This document shows positions 7,810 to 18,367 of a stretch of 64,000 nucleotides of DNA, piece by piece. The stretch lies in assembly GCA_910579205.1 (NCBI GenBank), contig CAJTTD010000003.1:146992-210991 (forward strand). The letters run 5' to 3'. Under the pieces are notes generated by a model. It was not told the origin of the DNA, did not search any database, and saw nothing but the letters and a program-made list of their open reading frames with translations. Each line of letters opens with the position of its first letter. Position 1 is the first letter of the stretch. Both the position numbers and the translations under genes were made by a program. The stretch is from an uncultured Christensenella sp. (GTDB taxonomy: Bacteria; Bacillota; Clostridia; Christensenellales; Pumilibacteraceae).

Positions 7810-8421
7810 CTAACCGTTATAGTTGTCCGCCACGTATTTTCTGACGCGCAGCGGTATTCCCAAGCCGTCGCAGAGCGCGCGGCATTTGTTTATATTTTCC
7901 TCGCCTATCGTATCGACTACCGTAAACACGGTATTTATGCCCGCAGTCTTACAAGCGAGCGCAAAGTTCACCACGCAGTCGAAAGCGTCCAAACCGTACT
8001 GCGAGCGCGTGATATCGTAATACGATCGCGCGTCGAAATTGTTGAGCGATACGGAAACGGTGTCGAACGCGCACAGCTCGGACGATATGTCGTGCCCGTT
8101 GGACGCGCTGCCCAACCCGTTGGTGTTGAGTCGCAGTTTATACCCGCGCGCCTTAAAGCGCGCGGCGCACTCGGTCAAAACGTCCAGCCGTTCGGTAGGC
8201 TCGCCGTAACCGCAAAAGACTATCTCGTCTTTTACCACGCCCGTTACTTTATCGAAAGCCGACATAACGTCGTCCGCATTCGGTTCGTTATCCAGCCACA
8301 GCGGAGTACCCGCAACGCCGTCGCCGCTGTTGCGTATGCAAAACGCGCACGCATTGCGGCAGCGGTTTGTAAGGTTGACGTATGCCTTGCCGTCCAAAAC
8401 GTAAACGTAATTATCAGCCAT
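7810..8421 (-). CDS. TatD-associated radical SAM protein
   Basis: 203 residues, starting MADNYVYVLDGKAYVNLTNR. The cluster motif is CRNACAFC (C-x3-C-x2-C), which binds the 4Fe-4S cluster and S-adenosylmethionine. Further features are the GYGEPTERLD segment and RLNTNGLG. This short radical SAM type is known for sitting next to tatD in Firmicutes, and here it overlaps the end of tatD by 8 bases. Substrate and reaction of this subgroup are not known to me. The overlap implies translational coupling with the TatD nuclease. Confidence 0.9.
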   Translation of the reverse strand: MADNYVYVLDGKAYVNLTNRCRNACAFCIRNSGDGVAGTPLWLDNEPNADDVMSAFDKVTGVVKDEIVFCGYGEPTERLDVLTECAARFKARGYKLRLNTNGLGSASNGHDISSELCAFDTVSVSLNNFDARSYYDITRSQYGLDAFDCVVNFALACKTAGINTVFTVVDTIGEENINKCRALCDGLGIPLRVRKYVADNYNG

Positions 8422-9208
8422 TATTCGCCGCCGATGATCTATTCATTCTAAAAAACAGCCGCTTGGCGTTTTCGGTAGTCGCTCGTTCTATCTCTTGCGC
8501 AGGCACGCCTTTTATCTCGGCGAGCTTGTCTCGTACATACGCAACGTATTTGGGATAGTTGGTCTGTCCGAACACCTTGGACGGAGCCAAGTACGGCGCG
8601 TCTGTCTCTATAAGCACGCGGTCGAGCGGAACGGCGGCGGCGACTTCGGCGAGCCGTTTGGAATTTCTGTACGTCAGTTTGCCGCCGAACGAGATGTATA
8701 GCCCCTTGGCAAGGCAATACTCCGCCGACTCTTTAGAGCCCGAAAAGCAGTGCATGACGCCGCTTTCGGGAAAATCTCTGTTTTTTGAAAATTCGTAAAA
8801 ATCGCCCCAGCCGTCCCGAATGTGGAACACCATGGGCAAGCGCAGTTCGCGCGCCAAGTCGTACTGCATAACGACCGCGGCGTTTTGAGCCGCTTTGTCA
8901 AAGCCGTCGCGGTGATAGTCGAAGCCGAATTCGCCTATCGCAACTGTTTTTTCGCACGCCGCAAGATCGCGCAAAACGCCTATCGTTCGGGGCGTTACCG
9001 TTTGCGGATAATACGGGTGAACGCCCACCGCGGCAAATATGCGCTCGTTGTTTTCAGCAAGCTCCGCACACTTTACGGACGAATCAATATCGCACCCGAC
9101 CGTAACTATCGCCTCCAAACCGTCCGATCCCATGCTGTTTACGATAGACAGCGCGCCGTTTTCGCCGTACTGTTCGTCGTAGATGTGCGCGTGGGAATCT
9201 ATCAGCAT
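8414..9208 (-). CDS. tatD: TatD family metal-dependent hydrolase
   Basis: A 264-residue TIM-barrel amidohydrolase with DNase activity in characterised members. It opens with the metal site MLIDSHAHIYD, and further carries VGVHPYYPQ, IGEFGFDYH, PMVFHIRDGWG, VMHCFSGS and LIETDAPYLAPS, all family marks. The ATG at 9208 has GGGAG upstream and overlaps the metG stop by 7 bases, the usual metG-tatD coupling of Bacillota. The in-frame extension to 9304 lies inside metG and is rejected. Confidence 0.95.
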   Translation of the reverse strand: MLIDSHAHIYDEQYGENGALSIVNSMGSDGLEAIVTVGCDIDSSVKCAELAENNERIFAAVGVHPYYPQTVTPRTIGVLRDLAACEKTVAIGEFGFDYHRDGFDKAAQNAAVVMQYDLARELRLPMVFHIRDGWGDFYEFSKNRDFPESGVMHCFSGSKESAEYCLAKGLYISFGGKLTYRNSKRLAEVAAAVPLDRVLIETDAPYLAPSKVFGQTNYPKYVAYVRDKLAEIKGVPAQEIERATTENAKRLFFRMNRSSAANNG

Positions 9209-11139
9209 ATCTTGTCTCCCGCGTTTCCGTCGGGATGAACGAGGCGCAACGCGCCGTCCTCGCCGACCGCGCATAAGAGCATGCCTTCCGAAACTACGCC
9301 GCAAAGCTTTGCCGGTTTAAGATTGGCGACGAGCACTGCTTTTTTGCCGATGAGTTCTTCGGGCTTGTACGCATTGGCAATGCCCGAAACTATAGTGCGG
9401 CGTCTTTCGCCATCGAATACCGTGGACTTGAGCAGCTTATTGGACTTTTCCACTTTTTCGCAATTTTCTATGCACACGACGCGAAGATCGCACTTGAAAA
9501 AGTCGTCTATGGATATCTGTTGGGGCGCGGGCTCTTCCGTCTTTTCAGCCGCCTTTGCCTTGCCGTTTGATTTTTCCGCTATCTCTTCCAATTCCTTAAG
9601 CTCCTTTTTTATATCGAGACGGTTGAGTATGGGTTCTATCTCGCTTGTTGAATATTTGTCTATCGCGCCGAAATAACAGCCTTCGAAATCGGTCGGCGTT
9701 TTCATTGCCAAACCGCCCTCGAATATGCGGCGCGGATACTTTGTAATAAAGGGCAATAGAATGTTCGCGCACACGCGTATGCATTCCAATAGCGTATAAA
9801 TCACCGTGTTGAGCCGTTCCGTCTCGCCCGCTTTAAACAGCGCCCACGGTTTGTTTGCGTCTATATACTTGTTGGCTTTGTCTATCACGGCGAATATCTT
9901 TTCTAACGCTTTGCCGAGCAAAGGCTTGTCCATATCCGCGCGAACTTCGCCTATGAGCGACGTAAGCTTTTCGCCGAACTCTTCATCCTCGGGAGCAAAC
10001 GCTTGGGGCTTTACAACCTTTCCGTCGAAATACTGTCTGCTCATCGCCAACGTGCGCCTCACGAGGTTGCCGAGATCGTTTACTATATCGTTGTTTATAG
10101 CGGACAGCAAAAGCTCGTTGGTGTAATTGCAATCGTCGCCGAACGGCACGGAGCGCAGCAAGTAGTAACGCAAAGCGTCCACGCCGTATCTGTCGGTCAA
10201 TATGAACGGATCTACGACGTTGCCTTTGGACTTGCTCATCTTGTCGCCGTCGAACATTATCCAACCGTGTCCGTACACGCGTTTGGGGAGGGGCAGATCG
10301 AGCGCCATGAGAATGGTCGGCCAAATTATGGAGTGGAAGCGAACTATCTCTTTTGCCATTACGTGCATATCGCACGGCCAATACTTGTCGAACATGCCGC
10401 TATCGCCGCCGTAGCCGAGCGCCGTGATGTAGTTGGGCAACGCGTCTATCCACACGTAAATAACGTGCTTGGGATCGAACGGAACTTTTATACCCCAGTC
10501 GAACGAAGTGCGCGTAACGGCAAGATCGCCGAGACCCTTGTCGATAAAATTATTTACCATTTCTTTTACGCGCGATTCGGGCTGCAAAAAGTCGGTCTCC
10601 GTCAGCAGCTTGCGCAAACGGTCGGCATATTTGCTTACGCGCAAAAAATAGCATTCCTCTTCCGCGTCCTTGACTTCTCGCCCGCAGTCGGGACATTTTC
10701 CGTCCGCGAGCTGCGACTCCGTCCAGAACGACTCGCACGGTTCGCAGTACTTGCCCACGTACTTGGACTTGTATATATCGCCCTTTTCGTACAGCTTGGT
10801 AAATATCTCCGCCACCGCTTTTTCGTGTTCTTTGTCCGTCGTGCGGATAAACCCGTCGTTGGAAATATCCATGCGCTCCCACAGCTTTTTTATGCGCTCC
10901 GCAAGACCGTCCACAAACGCTTGCGGAGCAAGCCCGCGTTCCGCCGCAGCCGATTGCACCTTTTGACCATGCTCGTCCGTGCCCGTGAGATAATAGACGT
11001 CGTACCCGTCCATTCGCTTGAACCGCGCTATCGCATCGCAGCACACAGTGGTGTAACAATGCCCTATGTGCAAAGAGCCGCTCGCATAATATATGGGCGT
11101 AGTTATATAAAACGTCTTTTTGTCTTGTTTCTTTGCCAT
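9202..11139 (-). CDS. metG: methionyl-tRNA synthetase with C-terminal tRNA-binding domain
   Basis: A 645-residue class I synthetase charging initiator and elongator tRNA-Met. It has the HIGH motif SGSLHIGHCY near the N-terminus, a zinc-binding Cys cluster (CEPCESFW then CPDCG), and the signature KMSKSKGNVVDP. The C-terminus is a fused EMAP/Arc1p-like tRNA-binding domain (IDDFFKCDLRVVCIENCEKV to the end), joined by a Lys/Glu/Ala-rich linker. The ATG at 11139 is chosen because GGGAGAAC lies just upstream; the longer frame back to 11253 runs over the promoter. It heads the metG-tatD-radical SAM run. Confidence 0.96.
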   Translation of the reverse strand: MAKKQDKKTFYITTPIYYASGSLHIGHCYTTVCCDAIARFKRMDGYDVYYLTGTDEHGQKVQSAAAERGLAPQAFVDGLAERIKKLWERMDISNDGFIRTTDKEHEKAVAEIFTKLYEKGDIYKSKYVGKYCEPCESFWTESQLADGKCPDCGREVKDAEEECYFLRVSKYADRLRKLLTETDFLQPESRVKEMVNNFIDKGLGDLAVTRTSFDWGIKVPFDPKHVIYVWIDALPNYITALGYGGDSGMFDKYWPCDMHVMAKEIVRFHSIIWPTILMALDLPLPKRVYGHGWIMFDGDKMSKSKGNVVDPFILTDRYGVDALRYYLLRSVPFGDDCNYTNELLLSAINNDIVNDLGNLVRRTLAMSRQYFDGKVVKPQAFAPEDEEFGEKLTSLIGEVRADMDKPLLGKALEKIFAVIDKANKYIDANKPWALFKAGETERLNTVIYTLLECIRVCANILLPFITKYPRRIFEGGLAMKTPTDFEGCYFGAIDKYSTSEIEPILNRLDIKKELKELEEIAEKSNGKAKAAEKTEEPAPQQISIDDFFKCDLRVVCIENCEKVEKSNKLLKSTVFDGERRRTIVSGIANAYKPEELIGKKAVLVANLKPAKLCGVVSEGMLLCAVGEDGALRLVHPDGNAGDKIC

Positions 11140-11199
11140 GATGTTCTCCCGCGCAAAAAAAGCGCCGAGCGGAAACTTCCGCGTTGATCGATATCTTGA

Positions 11200-11228
11200 A
11201 TTATAACACTTACATATGACAAAAGCAA
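11200..11228 (-). promoter_or_regulatory. promoter of metG (extended -10)
   Basis: On the minus strand TGTTATAAT (TG-n-TATAAT, TATAAT at 11205-11200) is preceded 17 bases earlier by TTGCTT (11228-11223). The -35 is weak, but the extended -10 compensates. The -35 lies inside the terminator hairpin of the upstream ABC gene. Confidence 0.6.
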
Positions 11229-11253
11229 GCTTTTGGCTTGCTCCTTTTGTCAA
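11217..11253 (-). terminator. rho-independent terminator after the ABC transporter gene
   Basis: AGCAAGC and GCTTGCT pair around a five-base loop, followed on the minus strand by TTTTG. An outer TGACAAAA/TTTTGTCA extends the stem. It lies 50 bases past the stop of the gene ending at 11303. Confidence 0.75.
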
Positions 11254-11302
11254 CAGGATACGGTTGCATTACCGTGCGGTAAAAAAGCTCATTTGCGCCA
11301 TA

Positions 11303-13861
11303 TCACGCGCTTCGCAGCGCAACTACGGGATCGCGCTTGGACGCCGCGCGCGCGGGCAGCATGCCCGCTATAAGCGTAAGCAATACGCTTATTGCTACAA
11401 GCAGCAGTGCGTGCCACCACGTGAGCACCACAAGCCCCACAGTTACCATGCCTTCCGAAATTTTTATAAACAGCGAGCTTAGCGGGAAGGACAGTATAAA
11501 CGTTACAAACACGCCTATCAAGCCCGCGCCGAAACCTATTATAATAGTTTCCGCATTGAACACGCGCATGATGTCGAGCTTTCTCGCGCCCACGGCGCGA
11601 AGTACGCCTATCTCCTTTGTGCGTTCCACTACGGACGCGTAGGTTATTATGCTTATCATAACGGACGAAACGACGAGCGATATCGCCGCAAAAGCTATGA
11701 GCACGTAAGAAATTATATCTATCATCTGACTGATAGCGTCGGTAACTATGGACGCCGCGTCGAGCGGAAGTATTTGGTAAGCGGTATCTTTGTCCTTGTT
11801 GTAAGCGTTAAGATAGTCGAGCATAACGCCTTTTTTGTCGAAGTTTGTCGGATAGAAGTTTATGGACGACGGCAGATCGCTGTACCCTACGGACTGCATC
11901 GCCGACTCGTAAAGATCGGCGGCTGTTATCTTGAGACCCATGGAGCTTGCCGCCAAATTGAATACCTTGGCAAGCGTATCGAATTTTTTGCCCACGCATT
12001 CCATAGTCTGCGCGCCCGTGCCGATCACAAACGAATCGGTAACGCAAACTTCTGGATTTGCGGCTTGAGCTTTGCCCACTTCGCTGTTTTTGCCGTCCTC
12101 GAGAAGCGCCTTATCCAACGACGGCGAGTACACTACGCCGCTCGAATACAGAGCGAGCGCCGAACTCTCCTTTATGCGCATAACGCCCACTACCTCGAGC
12201 GTAAGCGTATTCTCTTCGTCGTCGAATACCCGCCGCCACTCCGACTGCGCCGACTTTTCGTCGAAAGAACGGTACACTCCGTTCTCTTCGTCGTATGTGA
12301 ACCAACCGTTGTTTAAAACTATCTTCAGTTTTTGACCTATAAGATCGTTAAAGTCGGCGTTATCGAGATCGTCGGGAGCTTTAAGTCCGCTCGACGTGAG
12401 CGTGCTTAAGTTTATGGAATTGTCCTTGCCCACTACTACCGCTATCTCGCCCGCCGTCTCGGGATACTTGCCCCAATAATCGTACTGCGACTTAACGTAT
12501 TCGAAGTTGTTGAGCAGAGGCTGGAAATTGGACGTATTTCCCATCATGTCCGTGCTTATAGTTACACGCGAAATAGATCCGTCTTGGGTGTTGTCGGTGA
12601 GTATTATCTTTTCTCGGCTGTAGCCGTAAGTTGTGTCTATGCAATATCCGTCGGGCATTTGATCTATGTAGTCCAAATACTCGCGCGTGATCCTGTTGTA
12701 ATGATAAGTCATCATGCCCTTATCCACGTTCACGTGCAGTTTTGTGCCGTCGGGAAACTCCTCCAGCTTAACGCCGCCGCTCTGCATGTTTTCTATAGTG
12801 GAGTCCATATCAACGGTGGTCTGCATGACGGTAACGGGATAGCTCGCCAGCATGGAAGTCTGCATATCGTCTATGTAATTGTTAAAACCGTTTGACAGCG
12901 CGAGAACGAGCGCAACGCCTATTATGCCTATAGAACCCGCAACGGCTGTCGCTATAGTTCTTCCCTTTTTGGTTATAAGATTGCGCGCGGACAGACCGAA
13001 CGCCGTCATAAAGCTCATGGACGTGCGCTTCATCGCCGCCTTGTTCGACTTGGTTATCGCCTTTTGTTTCTGCTTATGTTCCTTTTTGAGCCGTTTGCGC
13101 TCTTCTTCTTTCGCCCTCGACTGTTCGGCATTTTGTTCGTCGTCGCAAAGCTCGGTGCTTTCCATATCGGTAGGCCGTTCAAGCTCCACGGGCGAAGTGT
13201 CGTCCGTGATGTTGCCGTCCAGCATGGATATTATGCGCGTGGAATATTCCTCGGCAAGCTGGCGGTTGTGCGTAACCATTATCACGAGGCGGTCGTGAGA
13301 TATCTCTTTGAGTATCTCCATAACTTGCACGCTCGTTACGCTGTCGAGCGCGCCCGTCGGCTCGTCGGCAAGTATGATATCGGGATTGTTGACTATAGCG
13401 CGGGCAATAGCCACGCGCTGCATTTGTCCGCCCGACATTTGATTGGGACGTTTTTTTATTTCGCCTTCCAGCCCTACGCGCTTCAACGCCTCTATCGCGC
13501 GGCGCTCGCGTTCCGACTTCTTTACGCCAGAAAGAGTGAGCGCAAGCTCCACGTTGCCGAGAACGGTAAGATGCGGTATCAAGTTGTACGATTGAAATAC
13601 AAAACCCACCGTGCAGTTGCGGTAAGCGTCCCAATCGGAATCTTTAAAGTCCTTTGTAGAGCGTCCGTTTATTACAAGGTCTCCGTCGGTATAACGGTCG
13701 AGACCGCCGATTATATTGAGCAGCGTCGTTTTGCCGCAGCCCGACTGACCGAGTATGGAAACCATTTCATTCTCGCGAAAGCCGAGCGACACGCCTTTAA
13801 GCGCGTGGACTTTGTCGTCGCCTACCGCGTAATCCTTAGTTATGTTTCTCAGTTCGAGCAT
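11303..13861 (-). CDS. MacB-like ABC exporter, ATPase and FtsX permease fused
   Basis: An 852-residue fusion. The N-terminal LolD/MacB-type ATPase (residues 1-225) has Walker [10 protein letters not shown], signature [16 protein letters not shown] and Walker [14 protein letters not shown] charged linker (residues about 240-275) leads to an FtsX-type permease: one helix near residue 310, a large extracellular domain, then three C-terminal helices with [17 protein letters not shown]. Gram-positive relatives export peptides, lipoproteins or antimicrobials, often under envelope-stress control. The ATG at 13861 follows GGAGGCGG. No two-component system is adjacent, so the substrate cannot be guessed. 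It appears monocistronic: promoter upstream, terminator downstream. Confidence 0.92.
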   Translation of the reverse strand: MLELRNITKDYAVGDDKVHALKGVSLGFRENEMVSILGQSGCGKTTLLNIIGGLDRYTDGDLVINGRSTKDFKDSDWDAYRNCTVGFVFQSYNLIPHLTVLGNVELALTLSGVKKSERERRAIEALKRVGLEGEIKKRPNQMSGGQMQRVAIARAIVNNPDIILADEPTGALDSVTSVQVMEILKEISHDRLVIMVTHNRQLAEEYSTRIISMLDGNITDDTSPVELERPTDMESTELCDDEQNAEQSRAKEEERKRLKKEHKQKQKAITKSNKAAMKRTSMSFMTAFGLSARNLITKKGRTIATAVAGSIGIIGVALVLALSNGFNNYIDDMQTSMLASYPVTVMQTTVDMDSTIENMQSGGVKLEEFPDGTKLHVNVDKGMMTYHYNRITREYLDYIDQMPDGYCIDTTYGYSREKIILTDNTQDGSISRVTISTDMMGNTSNFQPLLNNFEYVKSQYDYWGKYPETAGEIAVVVGKDNSINLSTLTSSGLKAPDDLDNADFNDLIGQKLKIVLNNGWFTYDEENGVYRSFDEKSAQSEWRRVFDDEENTLTLEVVGVMRIKESSALALYSSGVVYSPSLDKALLEDGKNSEVGKAQAANPEVCVTDSFVIGTGAQTMECVGKKFDTLAKVFNLAASSMGLKITAADLYESAMQSVGYSDLPSSINFYPTNFDKKGVMLDYLNAYNKDKDTAYQILPLDAASIVTDAISQMIDIISYVLIAFAAISLVVSSVMISIITYASVVERTKEIGVLRAVGARKLDIMRVFNAETIIIGFGAGLIGVFVTFILSFPLSSLFIKISEGMVTVGLVVLTWWHALLLVAISVLLTLIAGMLPARAASKRDPVVALRSA

Positions 13862-13907
13862 ACCCGCCTCCGTAGCCGCATTATACCTCTGATATCGAGA
13901 CAACTAT

Positions 13908-13936
13908 ATTATATACTTTTTTCATGCGTTTGTAAA
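13908..13936 (-). promoter_or_regulatory. sigma-A promoter of the ABC exporter gene
   Basis: TTTACA (13936-13931) and TATAAT (13913-13908) on the minus strand with a 17-base spacer, 47 bases before the ATG. Confidence 0.8.
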
Positions 13937-14099
13937 ACCATTGAACGCTCGCTCGGATTAGAATACCATTAAATTATGCGCGTGCCGCCGCGCGCTTTAA
14001 CTGTAAAACGCTTGCGGTAACACCGCCGACCGACCTTTCATATGCTGATAGAGAACGACTGTCGATACGCGCAATTTAAGCGCGCCGAAGGGGATGAAT

Positions 14100-14675
14100 A
14101 TGGAATTGGATTGGGCGGGGTTGGTGTCCGCCGTTATGTTCGGCGTCGGTTTAGCGGTCGATGCTTTTTTGATAGCGCTTTCCAACGGCATAAACTCGCA
14201 CTCGAAAAACAGCAAAGCTGTGTTTGCGGCTGTCGTATTTGCGGTGTTTCAGTTTGCCGCGCCCATGATAGGGCATTTGCTCGTACATACGCTCGTTACC
14301 GAATTTACAGTGCTCGAAAAAATTCTGTCGGGAATAGCGATCGTGATACTGTGCGGGCTGGGCTTAAAGATGATAACGGACGGGATGCGCGGCGACAACG
14401 ACAGATCGGCAAAGCCTATGGCGGCGGGGATCGCGCTCATATTGGCGCAAGCCGCGGCGGCGTCCGTAGACGCGCTGTCTATCGGTTTTGCCATAGCCGA
14501 CCGCGAGTTTATAACGGCGGTGATCTACTCGGCTATAATAGCAGCCGTTACGTTAGTCGCTTATATATGCGGTATTTACATAGGAAAGCGGTTCGGGCTA
14601 AAGCTTACCGACGTCGCGCTCACGGCGGGCGGACTGATACTGTACATAATGGGCGCGGCGAGCGTCTTTATGTAG
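14100..14675 (+). CDS. MntP-like manganese efflux pump
   Basis: 191 residues with six hydrophobic helices arranged as two similar halves. The first repeat has GVGLAVDAFLIALSNG and the second AAAASVDALSIGFA; the Asp in each VDA is the conserved intramembrane acidic residue of the MntP (DUF204) family. Characterised members export Mn2+ across the cytoplasmic membrane. The ATG at 14100 has AAGGGG six bases upstream; an ATG at 14094 would overlap that ribosome site. I looked for a yybP-ykoY manganese riboswitch in the 160 bases upstream and saw no convincing one. Confidence 0.88.
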   Translation: MELDWAGLVSAVMFGVGLAVDAFLIALSNGINSHSKNSKAVFAAVVFAVFQFAAPMIGHLLVHTLVTEFTVLEKILSGIAIVILCGLGLKMITDGMRGDNDRSAKPMAAGIALILAQAAAASVDALSIGFAIADREFITAVIYSAIIAAVTLVAYICGIYIGKRFGLKLTDVALTAGGLILYIMGAASVFM

Positions 14676-14677
14676 GC

Positions 14678-14705
14678 ACAAAAAAGGGTGCGTCAGCGCA
14701 CCCTT
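14678..14705 (-). terminator. terminator of ilvC
   Basis: AAGGGTGCG and CGCACCCTT (14684-14692 and 14697-14705) form a nine-base-pair stem with loop TCAG. On the minus strand it is followed by TTTTTTG, just after the ilvC stop. The hairpin may also stop transcription of mntP, though the plus strand lacks a T-run. Confidence 0.85.
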
Positions 14706-14710
14706 AGATC

Positions 14711-15721
<1,011 letters not shown>

Positions 15722-15733
15722 TTATTCTCCTAA

Positions 15734-15751
15734 TATAATGTAAACATTATA
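15734..15751. promoter_or_regulatory. 18-base palindrome covering the ilvC -10 box (candidate operator)
   Basis: TATAATGT-AA-ACATTATA is a perfect inverted repeat with eight-base arms. The right arm contains the -10 of the ilvC promoter and the left arm falls at about +1 to +8, a position where a dimeric repressor would block transcription. Confidence 0.5.
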
Positions 15752-15774
15752 CTCCGCCAAGCCGCGCATGTCAA
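15746..15774 (-). promoter_or_regulatory. consensus sigma-A promoter of ilvC
   Basis: Minus-strand TTGACA (15774-15769), 17 bases, TATAAT (15751-15746): both hexamers are perfect. The -35 overlaps the stop codon of the upstream zinc-ribbon gene. AGGAGAA precedes the ilvC ATG. Confidence 0.92.
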
Positions 15775-17441
15775 TCGTTTGCCGCACTGTTATCCGCAAG
15801 AACGGTATTATCGGCGACCGCGCCGTCATCCGTCGGCACATTGTTATCGACGGGAGCGCCGTCATTCGCAGACGCACTGTTGTCGGCGATCGCGCCGTTC
15901 GCAGACGCGTTGTTATCAGAAAGCATGTTGTTACCGCGGACTTTAAAACACAAATCGAATATAAACGCGGCTATCATAAGTACTGCCGATACAATTATTT
16001 GCGAACGCAAATAAACCATGTCGAATACAGCGTACTGCAATATGAGCGTAATAAATATCAATACCGCCGACGCGAGCATGAATGCGCTGTTTGACGAATG
16101 TCGCACATTGCCGAGAACGAGCCGCTTAAACGATCTGCTCATTGCGGCGTAAGCAAGCGACGCAAAGATCGCCGCAAATATCAGCGTCGTTAGACAACCC
16201 ACCATCAGCATAGCGATATCATTGGCGACAGCGGGATCGGCAAACAACAATGTAGCGGTCATATCGAATATACAGAATAGCGAATATCCGAACGGCACGA
16301 GCAAAAACATATCGCGGCTACTTTCCATTTTTAGCGCGTTCGTGCACATCAAAAAGAAAGCCACCATTGCTACGACCGCTATGGACGCGCGTTTGACGGT
16401 AACGGCTATCCCTTCTTTGCGCAATAACAAACTGTCCGCAACGCCCGTTACCGCGAGTATGATCGACGCAAAAATAGCTACAGCCATCATTCCGCCGCCC
16501 ATTTTCAAAACGGGCGCGACAGCTGTCATAATGAGCGCCGTACCAGTCATAGCTAGCATAACGAGAAGATATTTGTAAGGCGTATCCATTTTGCGCTTTT
16601 TCGCAATGCCGATCAACGCGCGTATCAAAAATACCAACGACGTAACGGCGATAGCTATGGAAAGAAGAGAGACCGCAGCTCCCGATATTATAGAAATCGT
16701 CAATGCGGTAAACACCATCGCTACGTCGGTCTCTTCCTCGGTCATATCGCCGACGGAATCGAGCGCATTTTCGCACAACGCGTAATACTGCATGACCATA
16801 TACGCCATGTAGTTCGCGCGCGACAAATACTTACCATAAAGCTGTTTTTCCTTTTTTTCTATCTTTTCGACAAGCTCATCGTCGTAACGGTTATCTTGCA
16901 GCCCGAGCCAATCCATCAATTCGCGTTGCGCGTCGGCATACGCTTCGACTACCTCCGCCGTTATCTTATCGTCGCCGCTCGAACCTATGTAACGCACTGC
17001 TCCGAGCATTTTCCAAACGGACTGGTCTATCTCGAAAAACACGAAATGCGTCTCGCCGTTCGGTTTTTCCGCCCAAGACGGCGCCAGCTTTCTGTCCACG
17101 CACGCCACGGTCTTTATCGGCGCAAAAAGCGATATGAATATTATAACGAAAGCGCACAACGCGACCATCAGATTGACTATCAAGTGTCGTCCGTTTTCAA
17201 ACGTCTTGACGCGTTCTATAAGACTGCCATAACCGTTCGATCTTCGCTTATCCGCCGAAACAGTAACATCGGCCGCGGGCACGGCAGTGCCGCACTTAGG
17301 ACAGAACTTAATGTTTTGCGGAAGTTCCGCGCCGCATTGCGCGCACGTGCTTTGATCGACCGCATTCAACATCGATCCGCAACGGCGACAGAACTTAGCC
17401 TCGTCATCGTTTTCGCATCCGCAAGAATAACAGTTTTTCAT
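15771..17441 (-). CDS. zinc-ribbon polytopic membrane protein, function unknown
   Basis: 556 residues. The N-terminus has two zinc ribbons (CYSCGCENDDEAKFCRRCG and CAQCGAELPQNIKFCPKCG). One helix at about residue 80 is followed by a roughly 110-residue extracytoplasmic region, then about nine further hydrophobic segments in pairs. The C-terminal 45 residues are a degenerate repeat of the type DNNASANGA and DNSASANDG, low-complexity and probably disordered. I do not recognise a family with known function. It has a good promoter upstream (TTGACA at 17566) and ends inside the ilvC promoter. Confidence 0.75.
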   Translation of the reverse strand: MKNCYSCGCENDDEAKFCRRCGSMLNAVDQSTCAQCGAELPQNIKFCPKCGTAVPAADVTVSADKRRSNGYGSLIERVKTFENGRHLIVNLMVALCAFVIIFISLFAPIKTVACVDRKLAPSWAEKPNGETHFVFFEIDQSVWKMLGAVRYIGSSGDDKITAEVVEAYADAQRELMDWLGLQDNRYDDELVEKIEKKEKQLYGKYLSRANYMAYMVMQYYALCENALDSVGDMTEEETDVAMVFTALTISIISGAAVSLLSIAIAVTSLVFLIRALIGIAKKRKMDTPYKYLLVMLAMTGTALIMTAVAPVLKMGGGMMAVAIFASIILAVTGVADSLLLRKEGIAVTVKRASIAVVAMVAFFLMCTNALKMESSRDMFLLVPFGYSLFCIFDMTATLLFADPAVANDIAMLMVGCLTTLIFAAIFASLAYAAMSRSFKRLVLGNVRHSSNSAFMLASAVLIFITLILQYAVFDMVYLRSQIIVSAVLMIAAFIFDLCFKVRGNNMLSDNNASANGAIADNSASANDGAPVDNNVPTDDGAVADNTVLADNSAAND

Positions 17442-17536
17442 TTCGCTCCTCTATTGCAAACCGAGCTTACCGTCCGCATCGCCGCACGCTGCGGCTACAG
17501 ACCGATCTACACGGTTTTTCGATCGTGTATACAATA

Positions 17537-17566
17537 AGTATATAACCAAGCTTTTTATCTTGTCAA
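17537..17566 (-). promoter_or_regulatory. promoter of the zinc-ribbon membrane protein gene
   Basis: Minus-strand TTGACA (17566-17561), 18-base spacer, TATACT (17542-17537). The remaining 170 bases up to the next gene at 17739 hold nothing I can identify. Confidence 0.7.
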
Positions 17567-17738
17567 GCTTTCGGCGCAAAAAATTAACTATACCGCCGCC
17601 TATACCGTCGAGATCGAACCACATCTTCTACAGCGACGACGATGCTTGAACTACTACCGAGCTTACGGGCGGCGCGCCCTTGGCGGAAAGCATGCATAGC
17701 GCAATGTCAAGCGGAAAAAAATTACACAAGTTGCAGAG

Positions 17739-18290
17739 ATGACGCATACGCGACAAAAAGCTGTGCATACTAACGGTACTATGAAAGAAACGATTGTAGC
17801 AAGAGAAGAAAAAAGACAAATATCGGACATGGCGCTGTTTTGGTTGTGCCTCATCGGTACCGTAGCCGTAGGTCTTACTATATCCTACTGCTCCGGTATT
17901 CTCAACGGTATAGGACAGCTCAAAGAATTGCCCATGTATCTCCCCGACTGGCTTGTCATAGCAATACCGCCCGTTCTGTTCGTGCACATGGGTATTGCGC
18001 TGTTTTTGGCGTTGCGCGAAAACGTGTACACCGACGGCGGCAGAATGGTGCGCAACTGGACATGGGCGTTTTGGATAACGCTTATGGTCGCTACCGCCAT
18101 TACCCCGTATTTCGTTTTCCACGGCATGCCCACAGCATCGTACGCTCTCGCGACGGTATCCACCGCTCTCGCGCTCGGCACGATGATACTTTGCTACCGT
18201 CAGTCGATAGCAAGCGGGTTTGTGATGACGGTGTTCTTTATCGTAACCGCGCTCATAATGGTTTATCTCGGATATTGGGCGTTTGCTTGA
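17739..18290 (+). CDS. five-helix membrane protein, TspO/MBR-like
   Basis: 183 residues with five hydrophobic segments after a polar N-terminus. The spacing resembles TspO/MBR proteins (tryptophan-rich sensory proteins binding tetrapyrroles): a first helix, a loop with YLPDWLV, MGIALFL, then NWTWAFWITLM, ITPYFVFHGM, STALALGTMILCYRQS, and a last helix ending VYLGYWAFA. The match is by pattern only and several family Trp/Pro residues cannot be confirmed, so a generic membrane protein remains possible. No good ribosome site precedes either candidate ATG (17739 or 17781). A strong terminator follows. Confidence 0.6.
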   Translation: MTHTRQKAVHTNGTMKETIVAREEKRQISDMALFWLCLIGTVAVGLTISYCSGILNGIGQLKELPMYLPDWLVIAIPPVLFVHMGIALFLALRENVYTDGGRMVRNWTWAFWITLMVATAITPYFVFHGMPTASYALATVSTALALGTMILCYRQSIASGFVMTVFFIVTALIMVYLGYWAFA

Positions 18291-18320
18291 TCGAACGATA
18301 TGATCGATAATTAAATAGAC

Positions 18321-18352
18321 AAAGCCGTTCGCAATTTGCGAACGGCTTTTTG
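18321..18352 (+). terminator. strong bidirectional terminator
   Basis: AAAGCCGTTCGCA and TGCGAACGGCTTT are perfect 13-base arms with a three-base loop and a T-run on both strands. It separates the TspO-like gene from the convergent feo operon and can serve both. Confidence 0.9.
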
Positions 18353-18367
18353 TACATATGCGCATGT

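Noticed and set aside
10003..11187. 394-codon plus-strand frame opposite metG
   Set aside because: It is antisense to clear MetG motifs and shares the phase of its codons; a shadow frame.
13981..14099. Manganese riboswitch (yybP-ykoY) ahead of the mntP-like gene
   Set aside because: No recognisable conserved core in the available leader; only about 160 bases are free.
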